64,000 bases of DNA from Adiantum capillus-veneris (GCA_014529385.2 CM043946.1:32754558-32818557), one strand, 5' to 3'. Positions 45,019 through 56,564 are shown, counted from the stretch's first letter. A program made the numbers and translations. Notes: generated by a model not told the origin, from the sequence alone.

Positions 45019-45401
45019 TTAGGGAACTATCCATCCCCACACACTAAAAACGTTAGAAGACTTCTTCATTGGAAGATGAGTCCACCAGCAATTGGGCCCT
45101 CACTCATGTAGGGGGGGAAAAGCATTTGATGAGGATACCTTAGCCCAGCTGTGCTGTAGAAGTTATAGGGCCAAAAAAGGTTTGAAAATTTAGGATTTTT
45201 TGTCTCATTTCTGTTGTGAGACAAGAGGCTAGGTCTTCTTATATTCTTATAGGGCTATAGTCCCCAACCATCCAACCATTTCTAATGGTAAAGGTTTATT
45301 CCTTGGATCCTTCTTACTTAGAGACTCTGACTTTTAATAGACCTAGAGACTTGTCATGAACCCCATCTTGACTTTGGTGTCAGCGGGTTCTGAATCTCTC
45401 A
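45019..45401 (+). repeat. Family X 5' LTR, right fragment
   Basis: It resumes the LTR after the insertion and matches 52376-52721. The end is set by AATCTCTCA at 45393-45401, beside a degenerate tRNA-Met primer site, by comparison with the GGGACCTCACA end of the gag-only element. Confidence 0.8.
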
Positions 45402-45403
45402 CT

Positions 45404-45415
45404 TGCTATCACAGC
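45404..45415 (+). promoter_or_regulatory. Degenerate primer-binding site, tRNA-Met type
   Basis: TGCTATCACAGC against the canonical TGGTATCAGAGC: ten of twelve match. Copy B has TCGTATCATAGC at 52724-52735. Confidence 0.6.
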
Positions 45416-46309
45416 GTGCGTTAATTAAGTTCTTGGACCTAGGGGAAATTTTAAGGTATTAGGAATTTTTTTAAATAAGTGGGTTTTGACAAAAGAGACT
45501 AAAAATGTGTGTAATTGAAATGAGAGAGAGAAAGAAAAAGAGAAAATTGTCCCCATTTTTGCAGGAAAAATTCTATCAGACCTTCCGCAAGTTTATGATC
45601 TTGAATATCATATTTATGGGAGCATGCACATCTCAAAGGTACACAGTTCAAAAGAGTGTGACAAAGCTATTGGACTACATATTTTCTCCACCCACGTGGG
45701 GAATCAACTCGCGAGGGTCTGGTGGAGTTTTCCTCATCTATGCGGGAAAATTGAAATGGTTTGCATTAAATCTCAAGAGACTCAAGTGCATCAAGGAGCT
45801 TCGGGTGATTGAATTTTACTTTTTCGTAGGAACGGAGGATCCAAATGAAACCCTGGTAGTAGATGGTACTCTAGTGTCTCAAAATTAGTGGGTATTTGAT
45901 CAGGTGACTACCATAGTCTACCCAAGAAAAATTAGGCCCATGGGTGTAGGTTCTAGTTTTACAGAACCAAAAGATGTTGTATTTTGTGATCCTCTATCTG
46001 GCCCACCCATGATTCACAAGCTTCTTATATAGGAGTATTGATATCCTTGTACATATTAGTTTTTCTTGTATCAGTCCTTATATATACCATGGTTTTCTTT
46101 GGAATATTGTATGTCATGCTTATTTGAATAAAGACTAGTCGGATTACTGTTTGATTATTGCAATGCAAATAAAGTGCAAAATGTTTTTAAAAGTAGAAAT
46201 GAAGTAGAGAAATCTTAGATAACACTAAACTCCATAAATTAATATCAGGGTAACCCACGCCTAAATAGCCTCTACATTCTTACACAAGAGAAGAAATTAC
46301 TATTAAAGC
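45416..46309 (+). other. Family X leader with conserved open segment
   Basis: 45567-46030 is about 85 per cent identical to 52880-53340 by eye. In copy A one frame (45505-45888) is open for 127 codons and resumes after a single stop. Copy B carries stops and shifts in the same frame. No recognised domain. It may be an upstream extra frame or a structured leader. Confidence 0.45.
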
Positions 46310-47238
46310 AAGTCCAACTTCCTACCGTCAAGGGAAGGACCCAATCTAGATAGGGATGCAGAAGCATGGTTAAATGCTATGGATGATTATTTCATAGATG
46401 CGAGAGCTACTCAAAAAGACCAAGCAATGCTAGGTAAGTTCCACCTCAGAGGAAATGCCAAATTGTGGTGGAAACAACACTACAGAGATAATCCCACCAG
46501 TAGCCCAACTTGGGAGAAGATGAAGCAGGCCTTCAAAGAACACTATCTCGCTCCTGCACATCAAGCTATTAAGATGAATGAATTATTTGGTCTATGCCAA
46601 TTAGGACTTGCACTGGAGGAGTACTAGACCAAGTTTGTATCTTTACGATGCTATACTCCCCAGATGACCATGAAGCAGCAAATTTCTCGATTTCTTCAAG
46701 GCCTCACAACAAGCCTCTGAGTACACGTCTCAAAGCCATGAGGCCTACATCAATTCATGATGCCCTTCTTAGGGCCAATCCTCTTGCAGCAGCTGAAGAA
46801 ACCAACCCTACCAAGAACTATAATAATTATAACAGTTATAGAGGAAGAGCTAGAGAAAATTTCAATCAAGGAAGTCAATGGCGTACAGTAACCACTGTAG
46901 CGACCTTGAACCAACTATTCCCTGATGTAAGATGTTATGGATACAATAAAATGGGACACTATAAGCATAATTGTCCACAAGGTTTAAATCCTAGAGATAC
47001 AACTAGGCCTAACCGCCAACCTCAAATGGACCGAGGTAACTTACAAAGAGGAGGTAGAAATGGAGGACATGGAAGGGGAAGAGTTAGAGGAGCCCAAGCA
47101 TATGCAGCAGTAGGAGAGACTACCATAATGGATGAGGATGATGAAAGAGGAACCCTGTTTTCCACAATTGACAATCTTGGCATGCGTCAACAATATGAGG
47201 TCATTCAAACTACTGAAAATCAACAAGGTGAAAATTTT
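46310..47238 (+). pseudogene. Family X copy A Gag (capsid and zinc knuckle)
   Basis: The capsid part has A-E-A-W-L-N-A-M-D-D-Y-F, F-H-L-R-G-N-A-K-L-W-W-K-Q-H, W-E-K-M-K-Q-A-F-K-E-H-Y and E-E-Y, where a TAG (46627) replaces the next codon. A second frame (46594-47241), shifted, carries the C-terminal part with an Asn/Tyr/Arg-rich stretch and one knuckle, C-Y-G-Y-N-K-M-G-H-Y-K-H-N-C at about 46931-46972. The second Cys has become Tyr (copy B keeps C-Y-G-C). A Gly/Arg-rich tail follows. The order and motifs match copy B and the Gag of the 39266-45018 element. Confidence 0.8.
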
Positions 47239-47700
47239 TAGGTACTTATAGATTGTGGCAGTACCCATTCTTTTCTTTCTCCAAAACGTTTAAGAAAAAT
47301 CAAGTTGAATCAATATCTAGTCAAAAAATTTGTAATCGAATTAGCAAATGGAAAATAATTCCTTTCTCAATACTCAGTCATCGGGAAAGTAGAATTTGAA
47401 TTAAGAGGAATTTCCACCTCATCCTATTTTTGCACTCTACCTATAAGAATCTACAGTGGTATTTTGGGGATGGATTAGCTACTCAAAAATCAAGCTCACA
47501 TCCATTGTGTGGAGGGTAGTTTATCCTTTAAAAATGAGTTATGGGAGGAAGTTTTAGTTCAAGGACGTAATGGGAAACCAAGAACTCGTCTAATTAAGCC
47601 TAATAGACTTAACAAAGGTTTATGTAAGGGACAACAAATCTACATGGTCAAACTAAACAAGGCTGAAAATTCAAATGTCAACCAACTTCCATGATGGCTT
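47239..47700 (+). pseudogene. Family X copy A protease
   Basis: After a TAG at 47239 the frame reads V-L-I-D-C-G-S-T-H-S-F-L-S, the retropepsin active site of plant Ty3 elements (D-S-G-S/A with Cys for Ser). The C-terminal part has G-x-D-W-L and I-H-C-V-E-G near 47470-47520. Stops at 47356 and 47476 inactivate it. Copy B (54540) has the same protein with an open frame. Confidence 0.8.
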
Positions 47701-48470
47701 AAGAAATTTTTTGATGTATTTCCAAAGGATCTCTCAAATTTACCTCCCCCAAGGGACATAGATCATGAGATAGAAACCTTTCAAGGTAGTGAACTTGTTT
47801 CCAAAAGACCTTACAAGATGTCCCTACTAGAAGCCATAGAGATCAAAGAATAGCTTCGACAACTAATGGAACAGGGACTCATCTGACCAAGTATTTCTCC
47901 ACGAGGAGCACCTATTTTGTTTCAAAAAAGAAGTATGGATCCCTATGCCTCTACATAGATTATTGAGGCCTTAATCAGGTATCAATGTAGAACAAGTACC
48001 ATATCCCTCGCATAGACAAACTTTTGGATAGATTGCACGGGGTGGAAATGTTTACAAAAATCGATCTTAGATCACGATATCATCAAATCTAGATAAAAAA
48101 GAAGCGGACATATACAAGAGCACATTTAGCACTTGATATGGACACTATGAGTTCATAATCATGCCCTTTGGACTTATAAATGCCCCAAAAACTTTTAATC
48201 GGCTCATGCAAAATATATTTTGAGAGTACCTAGATGATTTTTTGCTGGTATTGAAATATTGGTCTATTCTAAAGATGCTAAGGATCGTGAGGAACATTTA
48301 TGCCAAGTCTTGAGTATCCTTCAACAACATCAATTATATGCCAAGATGAGAAAATGTGTCTTTTGTACTCCTGACGTCAGCTATCTTGGGTTTATCATAT
48401 CTTCTAAAGGATCTCAGTTGATCTTTCAAAGGTTAAGGACATAATAGAATGGCCACCGCCCAAAACTATC
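47701..48470 (+). pseudogene. Family X copy A reverse transcriptase
   Basis: Across several shifted frames the order of Ty3 reverse transcriptase motifs is complete: F-P-K-D-L, D-H-x-I, K-R-P-Y-K-M, L-x-Q-L-M-E-Q-G-L-I, [56 protein letters not shown] and Y-L-G-F-I-I-S. Both catalytic Asp positions can be seen. At least eight stops or shifts are present. Confidence 0.82.
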
Positions 48471-49142
48471 AATGAAATTTGAGGTTTTTTAGGTATTATA
48501 TGATGGTATAGAATATTCATCAAGGATTATGGACTCATTGTTGCACCCTTGACTCAACTACTATAGAAATCCTCCAAGCTTACATGGGAGAGAGAGGAAG
48601 GAGATTGTTTCCAGTAACTGAAACAATTTCTCACATCTGCTTTCGTACTCAAGCTACCCAATTTTACTCAAGATTTTGGGTGGTAACAGATGCAAGTGGA
48701 CTCGTTGTAGGAGGAGTCTTAACGCAAGAAGGTTGACCAGTCGCTTACACTTCAAAAAAATTAAGGCTTCATGTGTTGAATTATGCAACTCATGATCCTG
48801 AAACTATTAGCTGTTATTCACGTCCTCAAGATGTGGAGACATTATCTTTTGGGACGCCAATTTCAACTAATTCACTGATCACCAAAGTCTAAAATGGATC
48901 TTCTCCCAACCAATACTTAACATGAGACAAAGATGCTGGATAGAGATTTTGCAAGAGTACAACTTTCAAATAAGGTAAAATCTAGGTAAGAAAAATGTGG
49001 TTGTTGATGCCCTCATCAGAAAAGCCTTCCTTGCCTGGCCATCTTCATGTCCAACAATCCAATATTGGATAAGGTGAAGGAATGTTCACAAGAAGATAAA
49101 GCCTATCTTCAAATCTTACAAATCCTCAATCAGTAAGTCGCA
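48471..49142 (+). pseudogene. Family X copy A RNase H region
   Basis: It begins with the connection segment (G-F-L-G-I, Y-R-x-F-I-K-D-Y-G, A-P-L-T-Q-L-L) and continues with V-V-T-D-A-S-G, G-G-V-L-T-Q and P-V-A-Y-T-S-K-K-L (first RNase H Asp present). The rest is heavily shifted. It is degraded beyond function. Confidence 0.7.
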
Positions 49143-50280
49143 ATGAAAAAGGAAAAAGCACTAGCTAAGGATCGTTCTAAAGAGGATGGCCTTCTTTACT
49201 ACAGGCATCGGCTTTACATTCCTATGGATACCTCTCTAAAGCAATTAATCCTTCATGAAGGTCATGAAACCCCAGTAGCAGAACACCTTGGATATGCAAA
49301 AACTCTTAATGCCTTAAGGAAAATTTTTACTTTGGATAGGAATAAATGGTGATCTACGTCGATACATCAGAAAATGCCTTTCTTGTCAAAGAAGCAAAGC
49401 TGAGTGAGTGATGATGCCAGGAAAGCTGCAACCTTTGGACATACCTCAAATGAAGTGAGAATTCTTTAGCATGGACTTTGTCACTGGTCTTCCCACAATT
49501 CAAGGAGGGTATGAGTCACTGATCGTTCGTGGATATGCTCCCCAATGACAATAAAAACCACTTACACAGCATCAAATATAAGCCATCTCTTTGTTATAGA
49601 TATATTTAGATTACATGGGCTTCCAAAAAGAATTATAAGTGACAGGGATGCGAAGTTTACTTCCAAAGTTTGGAAGGCTCTATTCGAAGCTTTAGGAACA
49701 CAAATATGTTTTAGCTCAGCATATCATCCGCAGATAGATGGACAAACAAAACGGGTAAATCAAGTGATTGAAGACATCCTTTGAGCTTATTGCAGTAAAG
49801 AACCTCGCAAGTGGATTCAATTTCTTCCCTTGGTAGAATTTTCTTATAATTCCTCTTCCCATAAAATCATTGGGATGTCACCTTTCAATGCACTCTATGG
49901 GCATGAATGTATATCACCTTTGAGTTTATGTGACCCTACTATAAGGGTAGAGACCTTAAAGAGAATGCTAGAAGAAATGGAAGCACATATCAAGGCCATA
50001 CGACAAGATATTCAAGCTGCTAAGGACCGTCAAAAGCATTATGCAATTAAAAAACAATCCGATCAAATCTTCAAGCAGGGAGACAAGGTATTTCTTTGAG
50101 TCCATTCACAAAGAATTAACCTATCCTTGGGAAATTTCAGAAAGCTCAATCACAGGTATTGCAAACCTTATGAGGTAATCAAGGTCCTCAGTGATCAAGC
50201 CTACAAATTAAAGATACCTGAACATATCAAAGTTCATCATATATTTCACATCAATCTACTAAAACCCTACTTCCAGATTT
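49143..50280 (+). pseudogene. Family X copy A integrase
   Basis: The zinc-binding region is at 49143-49352 (H-E-G-H-E-T-P, H-L-G-Y-A-K-T). Then follow M-D-F-V-T-G-L-P (first catalytic Asp), a frame at 49545-49784 with I-S-D-R-D-A-K-F (second Asp), and H-P-Q-I-D-G-Q-T-K-R-V-N. In the last motif the catalytic Glu of T-E-R-x-N is Lys, so the protein would be inactive even without the stops. 49830-50099 covers the C-terminal GPY/F-like part, and the end reads H-H-I-F-H-I-N-L-L-K-P-Y-F. No chromodomain is seen. Confidence 0.82.
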
Positions 50281-50302
50281 AGGTCTTGTGATCCTAAAAA
50301 GC

Positions 50303-50310
50303 TATAAATA
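50303..50310 (+). promoter_or_regulatory. TATA box of family X LTR
   Basis: GCTATAAATAG followed by CATGCT-like and CACA words; LTR C has the same context at 56683. Confidence 0.65.
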
Positions 50311-50599
50311 GGACCCTATGCTTCACAAATTGGCTCAGACTCAGAGTCCTAGTCACAAATCCCTTGTGTTGAAGAGATACTTCTCAAGAATCACTTAGAG
50401 AGAAAAATCTTTAGTGATCAAGCAAGGTAATTAGTGTTAATCACAATTAATTAGTGAATGAAATTAATTTATGTCCAATTTTTTAATTAACTTATTAATT
50501 AGAGAAGATTAAGACATTCCCTACTATTAATTACCTCTTAAACATTATGAGACTATTGATCACTTAATTTTTAATTAGAGTTAACAATATAATCAATCA

Positions 50600-51065
50600 T
50601 TAAATCTTATTAATTAAGCTTAAACTATCTTATTTGAACTATAAATTGAAGGGGAAAATTATTTTATTAGCTTAGATAATTACATGGTAATTATCAGAGT
50701 TAGAAATTTCTAATATAAAGCTGATAAAATTATCCCATGATCATAAAATTAGTTTAGCTAATTAATTAAGCCAAAACTATCTGATTTTAGTCATAACTCA
50801 AAGGGAGAAATTACTTAATTAGCTTAGATAACTAAATAGCAATTATCAAAGATAATAAACACCATTATCAATCCAAAATAAATAGATCATAGACAAAAAT
50901 ATTAGTTTGGCTAATTGAGTAGGCCATAACTGTCTGATTTTAGCAAAAATTCAAAGGGAGAAATTAGTTAATTAGCTTAGATAATTACATGGTTATTACC
51001 AAAGATATAAAACATCATTAGCAAGACAAATAGATAGCTCATAAATAGAAAATTGAGCTAAGTAA
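50600..51065 (+). repeat. Tandem array, 153-bp unit, about 3 copies
   Basis: The word ATTAGCTTAGATA occurs at 50665, 50818 and 50971, exactly 153 bp apart, with flanking similarity (CAAAGGGAGAAATTA). AT-rich. It lies between the predicted splice donor and the double hairpin. Confidence 0.9.
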
Positions 51066-52328
51066 GTATCTTAGCCCAAAAATCCTAAGTTTGGTCAAAA
51101 ATTAGTTAGGATAAATAGTAAATCCAATTAAAAGTCTTTAGAAAAATTACTAGAGGTGTAAACTATAGTTAGGAAGCTAAGGTAATAATATCTCTAGGAG
51201 ATGATTACCATAATAAATATGAAGTAAAAATTAATCCATTTTAGACTTGAATATGAAGGGAAAATTAGAAAAAAGTTTTAGATTTATAAGAAAATTAAGG
51301 GAGCCTAAAACCCCATTAAGGAAGTTAGGACATTATTAGGTCAAGAAATTACCATTTATGACTTCAAACTTAACCTTAGTTGGAGTGAAAAGAGAAAATT
51401 AGATTCAATACAAAGGTAAAGTCAAGTTTTGATGATTTACCTAATAGACACGAGCAAACCCACAAGTTAATGAAGGAGATAATTTTCCAAAGAGAACCAG
51501 GGGCTCTTATGACCATGAGACAAGACCCTACAGTAGGCCTACGAATGAGAGTGTCCGGGCCCCAGAGATCCAACCTGGGTCTTCGTTATAATCTAAGTTT
51601 TGATAAATCCATGTTCTTTTTAAAGTCACAATTAATAACATTGCATATGTTAAGGAGTGGGTAAGGATTAGGAAAGATAAAATTGACCAAAAATAGGAAT
51701 AGTATCTTCCAAGAAACCAATGTACGCTTGTTTGTAAATTAAGCAAGAATTGTTTGAGTTAAGGGTAGTTGATTTAGGAAAGAAATGATTGGTCGTCCTT
51801 AAGACAGCTTGTCTCAAGATACCTCTGGTTCCTTAGAATAATTCACTACAAGTGATGAGAAATCATGATGTTTTTGCCACGGATGAGGCGATTGCCTCCA
51901 TGTATGAGGAGTTTTTACCCCGTACATGTGTATTTTTGGTGGTACTTCTTAGGATACCATTTTTATCCTAAGGGAATCGCCTGGTTGTATGGGCAACTGG
52001 TTTTGGCATATGGGCACCCCGAAATTTGGGTGATGGGTTTCCACCCCGGATTATTAATAAGGAAGGGTGCCTTTTTTTTTCACCCATCTATAGGTGTGCT
52101 TGAGACGAGTGGAATACGGGTCAGGGTTATCAAGAAATATTATAAGTTGTCTTAAGTTTAAAGATGTCTGTTTACTAAAAGATTGTTTTTAATGCTCATT
52201 TCCAAGACTTGTTTTAACAAATTGATGTATGGGAAAGTTAAAAAGGAAACCATTATTTTAAATGTTAAAAGAATGAGGTAGTAATTAGGAAATAGAGAAT
52301 CATGTGTGAGTGAGGGGTGGTAAGTGGG

Positions 52329-52376
52329 GATTGACTAAGGTTGTCAATCATGGAAAGGTAGACCTGATTAGTCACA
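52329..52376 (+). promoter_or_regulatory. Conserved double hairpin, family X copy B
   Basis: Hairpin 1 GATTGA / TCAATC (52329-52349) is perfect. Hairpin 2 (52363-52376, CCTGA-TTAG-TCACA) has lost its outer pairs. Confidence 0.55.
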
Positions 52377-52721
52377 TAACTATCCATCCTTGCGCAGTAA
52401 AAATGCTGCAAGACTTCTTCATTGGAAGAAGAGTCCAGCAGCAGTTGTGCCCTCACTCATGTAGGGGGGGGGAAAGCATTGGATGAGGATACCTTAGCCC
52501 AACTGCGGAAGCTATAGGGCCCAAAAAGTTTTTGAAGTTTAGGATTTTTGTCCTGTTTTTGTTGTGACATGGGACTAGGTCTTGTTCAAGGGCTATAGTC
52601 CCCAGCCATTGCCAATGGTAAAGGTCTATTCCTTGGATTCTTCTTACTGACTTTTAATAGACCTAGAGACCTATCATGGATCCCATCTCGGCTTTGATAT
52701 CAGCGGGTTGGGGATCTCTCA

Positions 52722-53619
52722 CTTCGTATCATAGCGTGTGTTAATTGAGGTCTTGGACCTAGGGGAAAGTTTAAGGTATTATGAATTTTTTTTAAAAGTG
52801 GGTTTTGACAAAAGAAATTAAAACTGTGTGAAATTGAGAGAGAGAAAAAGAAAAAGAGAGAATTGTCCCCATCTTTGCAGGAAGAATTTCATCAAGCCTT
52901 CCGCAAGTTTATGATCTTCAATATCGTGTTTATGGGAGCATGCACATCCCGAAGATACACAATTTGGAAGAGTGTGATGAAGCTATTGGACTACATGTTT
53001 TCTTCACCCACTTGTGGGATTAGGTGAGGAGGGTCTGGTGGAGTTTTCATCATAGATGTGGGAGAATTGGAAGGGTTTGCATTAAATCTCAAGAGACTCA
53101 AGTGGGCCGAGGAGCTTCGGGTGATAAATTTTAGTTTTTCATAGGAACAAAATATCCAAATGAAACCCTGGTAGAAGATGGTATCTAGTGTCTCAAAATG
53201 AGTGGGTATTTGATCAGGTGATTACCAGAGTCTACCCAAGAAAAATTACGCCCATGGGTGTAGGTCCTAGTTTTAGAGGACCAAAAGATGTTGTATTTTT
53301 TGATCCTGTATCTGACGCACCCATGGTTCATACGCTTGTTATATATAGGAGTATTGATATACTTATACATAATAGTTTTTCTTATATCAGTCCATGTATA
53401 TACCATGGTTTTTTCTGGAATATTGTATGTCATGCTTATTCAAATAAGACTAGTGGGATTACTGTTTGATTATTGCAATGCAAATGATGTGCAAATGTTT
53501 TCTGAAAGTATAGAAATCTTAAATAACACTAAACTCAATAAATTAATCTCTGGATAACCCACGCGTAAATAGCTTCTATATTGTTACATAAGAGAAGAAA
53601 CTACTATTAAACAAAGTCC
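52722..53619 (+). other. Family X copy B leader
   Basis: It begins with the degenerate primer site (52724-52735). 52880-53340 is the counterpart of 45567-46030. No intact frame is shared, so the conserved segment may be non-coding. Confidence 0.5.
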
Positions 53620-54420
53620 AACTTCCTCCCTTCAAGGAATAAGGACCCAATCTAGAGAGGATGCAGAAGCATGGTTAGATGCTATGGATGATTATTTCTT
53701 AGATATGGGAAGTGCTCAAAAAAACCAAGCAAAGATAGGTAAGTTTCACCTGAGAGGAGATGCCAAATTGTGGTGGAAACAACACTATAAAGATAATTCC
53801 ACCAGTAGCCCAACTTGGGAGAAGATGAAGCAGGTTATCAAGGAACACTATCTCCCTCATGCACATCAAGCTATTAATATGAGATGATTATTTGGTCTAC
53901 GCCAATTAGGACTTTCCCTGGAGGAGTACTACACCAAGCTTGTATCTTTATGATGCTATACTCCCCAGATGGCTATGTAGCAACGAATTTCTCGATTCCG
54001 TCATGGTCTCAACAAGCCTTTGAGTAGACTTCTCGAATCCATGAGGCCTACATCAATTCACGATGCCCTTATTAGGGTCAAGCCTCTTGCAAAGCTGAAG
54101 GAACCAACCTTAACATGAACTATAATAATTATAACAATTATAGAGAAAGAGCTAGAGAAAATTTCAACCAAGGAAGTCAACGGCGTACAGTAACCGCTGC
54201 AATGACCTTGAAACAACCATTCAATGATGTAAGATGTTATGGATGCAATAATATGGGACACTATAAGCATAATTGTCCACAAGAGTTAAATCCTAGAGCT
54301 ACAACTAGGCCTAATCGCCACCTCAAGTCAACCGAGGTAAATTACAAGGAGGAGGTAGAAATGGAGGATGTGGAAGGGGAAGAGGAAGAGGAGCCCAAGC
54401 ATATGCAGCAGTAGGAGAGC
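53620..54420 (+). pseudogene. Family X copy B Gag
   Basis: The capsid part (53684-53887) has M-D-D-Y-F-L-D, F-H-L-R-G-D-A-K-L-W-W-K-Q-H and W-E-K-M-K-Q. Stops at about 53884 and 53950 break it. The 54115-54414 frame has N-Y-N-N-Y-N-N-Y and a complete knuckle, C-Y-G-C-N-N-M-G-H-Y-K-H-N-C, at about 54235-54276. Its tail has become acidic through a frameshift where copy A is Gly/Arg-rich. Confidence 0.8.
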
Positions 54421-54428
54421 CTACCCTA

Positions 54429-54923
54429 ATGAACAAGGAAGATGAAAGAGAAACCCTGTTTGCCATAATTGACAATCCTGGAGCATGTCAGCAATATATG
54501 GTCATTCAAACTAGTGCAAACCGACAAGGTGAAAAGTTTGAGTTACTTATAGATTGTGGCAGTACCCATTCTTTTCTTTCACTGAAATGTTTAAGAAAAC
54601 TCAAGTTGAATCAAAATCCAGTCAAAAAAATTGTAGTCGAATTAGCAAATGGAAAAGAAGTCCTTTCTCAATACTCATCCAAGAAAGTAGAATCCACCTC
54701 ATCCTGTTTTCACACCCTACCTATAGGAATCTACGATGGTATTTTATGGATGGATTGGTTAATAAAAAATCAAGCTCACATCCATTGTGTGGAGGGTTGT
54801 TTATCCTATAAAAATGAGCTAGGGAAGGAATTCTTACTTCAAGGACGTAATGGGAACCCGAGAGCTCATCTAGCTAAGGCTAGTATACTTATCAAAGGTT
54901 TACGTAAGGGACAACAAATTTGA
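54429..54923 (+). CDS. Family X copy B protease
   Basis: 164 codons, open. Residues 38-50 hold L-L-I-D-C-G-S-T-H-S-F-L-S, the retropepsin active site. Residues about 63-77 include V-E-L-A-N-G-K-E-V (flap), and G-I-Y-D-G-I-L-W-M-D-W-L near 102-113 corresponds to the I-L-G-M-D-W-L motif of Ty3 proteases. It ends I-L-I-K-G-L-R-K-G-Q-Q-I, where reverse transcriptase would follow, but the element stops at 54923 and joins unrelated copia sequence. It cleaves Gag-Pol in the family. An active-site D-C-G in place of D-S-G or D-T-G raises doubt about activity. Confidence 0.8.
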   Translation: MNKEDERETLFAIIDNPGACQQYMVIQTSANRQGEKFELLIDCGSTHSFLSLKCLRKLKLNQNPVKKIVVELANGKEVLSQYSSKKVESTSSCFHTLPIGIYDGILWMDWLIKNQAHIHCVEGCLSYKNELGKEFLLQGRNGNPRAHLAKASILIKGLRKGQQI

Positions 54924-54924
54924 T

Positions 54925-55371
54925 GCTAAGAAAGAAAAAATGGCCAAGGTGTCATATTCTTCAGTAATCAACAACCTCATGTACATCCTCGTAGCCACAC
55001 AACCGGACACTGCTTTTGTAGTGGGAGTGGTTAGCAATTTTTTGGAAAATGTTGGTAGAAAGCACTAGGAAGCGATGACGTACATCTTGTGATAACTAAA
55101 AGGTATGACAAACAAGTGCTTACGATTTGGGAACAGTGATTCATCCACTATGGCTTACACGTATGCAGATTATGCATGTTGTATGAATAGTAGAAGATCC
55201 ACATCTAGCTATGTTTTCCTCTTTGCTGGAACAGCCATGTCATGGAGATCATGTCTTCATAAATTTACATCATCTTCCACCACAGAGGCAAAGTATGTGG
55301 CAGTTTTTTATGCTATTAAGGAAGCTGTGTGGTTAGCTCATCTAGTGGGAGATCTTGGCATTATAGAATAG
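54925..55371 (+). pseudogene. Copia-type reverse transcriptase end and RNase H
   Basis: It starts M-A-K-V-S-Y-S-S-V and L-M-Y-I-L-V-A-T-Q-P-D-T, the end of copia reverse transcriptase. An RNase H frame (55105-55371) follows: A-Y-T-Y-A-D-Y-A, R-R-S-T-S-S-Y-V-F, M-S-W-R-S and S-T-T-E-A-K-Y-V-A, ending V-W-L-A-H-L-V-G-D-L-G. The first catalytic Asp (T-D-A-D) is Tyr. One TGA lies between the parts. It is unrelated to the minus-strand copia at 34.6-38.6 kb in orientation and reads directly on from the family X fragment. Confidence 0.85.
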
Positions 55372-56562
55372 GATGCAAAGGATGGGGAACCATTAGATAA
55401 AAAGGATCATGATGATGACGATGACCCCTCTTAGGCTCCTGGATCTACTTAAGGGAAATTCAGACTAGTCAAAATCTTGGCAACTTTCAAGATCCATCAT
55501 ATTACGCACTGACAAACCAGCTGATAAAATCACAAGAGGATAGGGACAATGACCTCTAGATAAAGAAAAATGTGTGCTAATAGAGACAAAATCAGACCAT
55601 AGCTTTGAATTCTCGAACCAATGTTTGAGTTTAAGAAAGTGCTTGCACCGAGAAAAAATGTTGTATGTTGGAGCTAAAAGAATGATCAAGTAGTGGAAAA
55701 TCATCAAGTATCATGAGCCAAAAACCTGCAATTTGCCAACACATCAGAATTCCATTTAAGTGTTAAATAGAATATCAAAGTTTGTTTTGATGCAAGATAA
55801 CATGATGGTGAACCCCCAAACCAAGAAGCTCACTACAATCAACATCCAAAGCTTGCGAATTTAGTTAGAATTATTCCTGGGAAACAAGCCATGATACAAA
55901 TATATGTAGGATATCACAATTGATATCAATGCACTATTAGTGAAAACTCAAATAGCCAAATGATTGCTCAATCACAGGGTCACAACTCTATTGGAGAACA
56001 ATGTGTCCAGTAGTTGAGATCCAACGACTCAGATGTAAGGTCTCAACTTTCAAATTTCACACAAGTTCTATTATGCATTTGAATTTTTTTTAACCATCAC
56101 TCATTATTTAAGATATTCGAGTTCAAATTATGAATCGTAGGCTGAGAAAACCTAGAATTTAAAATTTACGCTACAAAATTTTGACATGTTTAGCTATATG
56201 AATCACTAATTAACTTATTGTAAGACTTAGTTACTGATTGTAGAATTTTCTTCTACTACTGTAAAGTTAATAGAAGACTTTAAAGTTTAACTTAAAAATG
56301 TAAAGTAAATTATCATTAAAGAAATAAATAAAATAATTATAAAGACAAAAGAATACACAGGGATGACAAATGAAGACACAGAACTCACCTGGACTCACAT
56401 AGGAGGGGACAAAGTGGAACACACTGTCACATGAAAAGGAGAGGCTAGTCTTGACTAATCTTAATGAGGGGGGGCTGTGTGGCCTTATCTTTTGATGATA
56501 ATGACAAAGTGGTCAAGCTGATGTACCACAAGGGTACCAAAAACGCGGATATGATTTTAGAA

Positions 56563-56564
<2 letters not shown>
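55372..56564. other. Non-coding interval, no feature seen
   Basis: 55372-55440 may be the copia 3' end. The rest is AT-rich with no conserved frame. The first part of LTR C (start not located) must lie within the last few hundred bases. Confidence 0.4.

Larger units (their letters stand above)
50281..52721 (+). repeat. Family X LTR between copies A and B
   Basis: It follows the end of the pol of copy A and precedes the leader and gag of copy B, so it serves as 3' LTR of one and 5' LTR of the other. TATAAATA box at 50303-50310; a leader ends in CAAG, then GTAATTAG (50427), a good splice donor. Then come a 153-bp tandem array, AT-rich sequence, a segment matching copy A from 51770, the double hairpin (52329-52376), and the end GGGGATCTCTCA. 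The exact start is uncertain, as U3 appears very short. Confidence 0.75.

Noticed and set aside
45371-45400. TGGTGTCAGCGGGTTC as the family X primer site
   Set aside because: Alignment with the gag-only element places the LTR end at 45401, and the site right after it fits tRNA-Met; the earlier word is inside the LTR.
51865-52155. Cytochrome oxidase-like word (Y-G-H-P-E-I-W) in a 96-codon frame
   Set aside because: The matching LTR copy at 38.7 kb is read in another frame and lacks it; no other oxidase motif is present, so it is chance.
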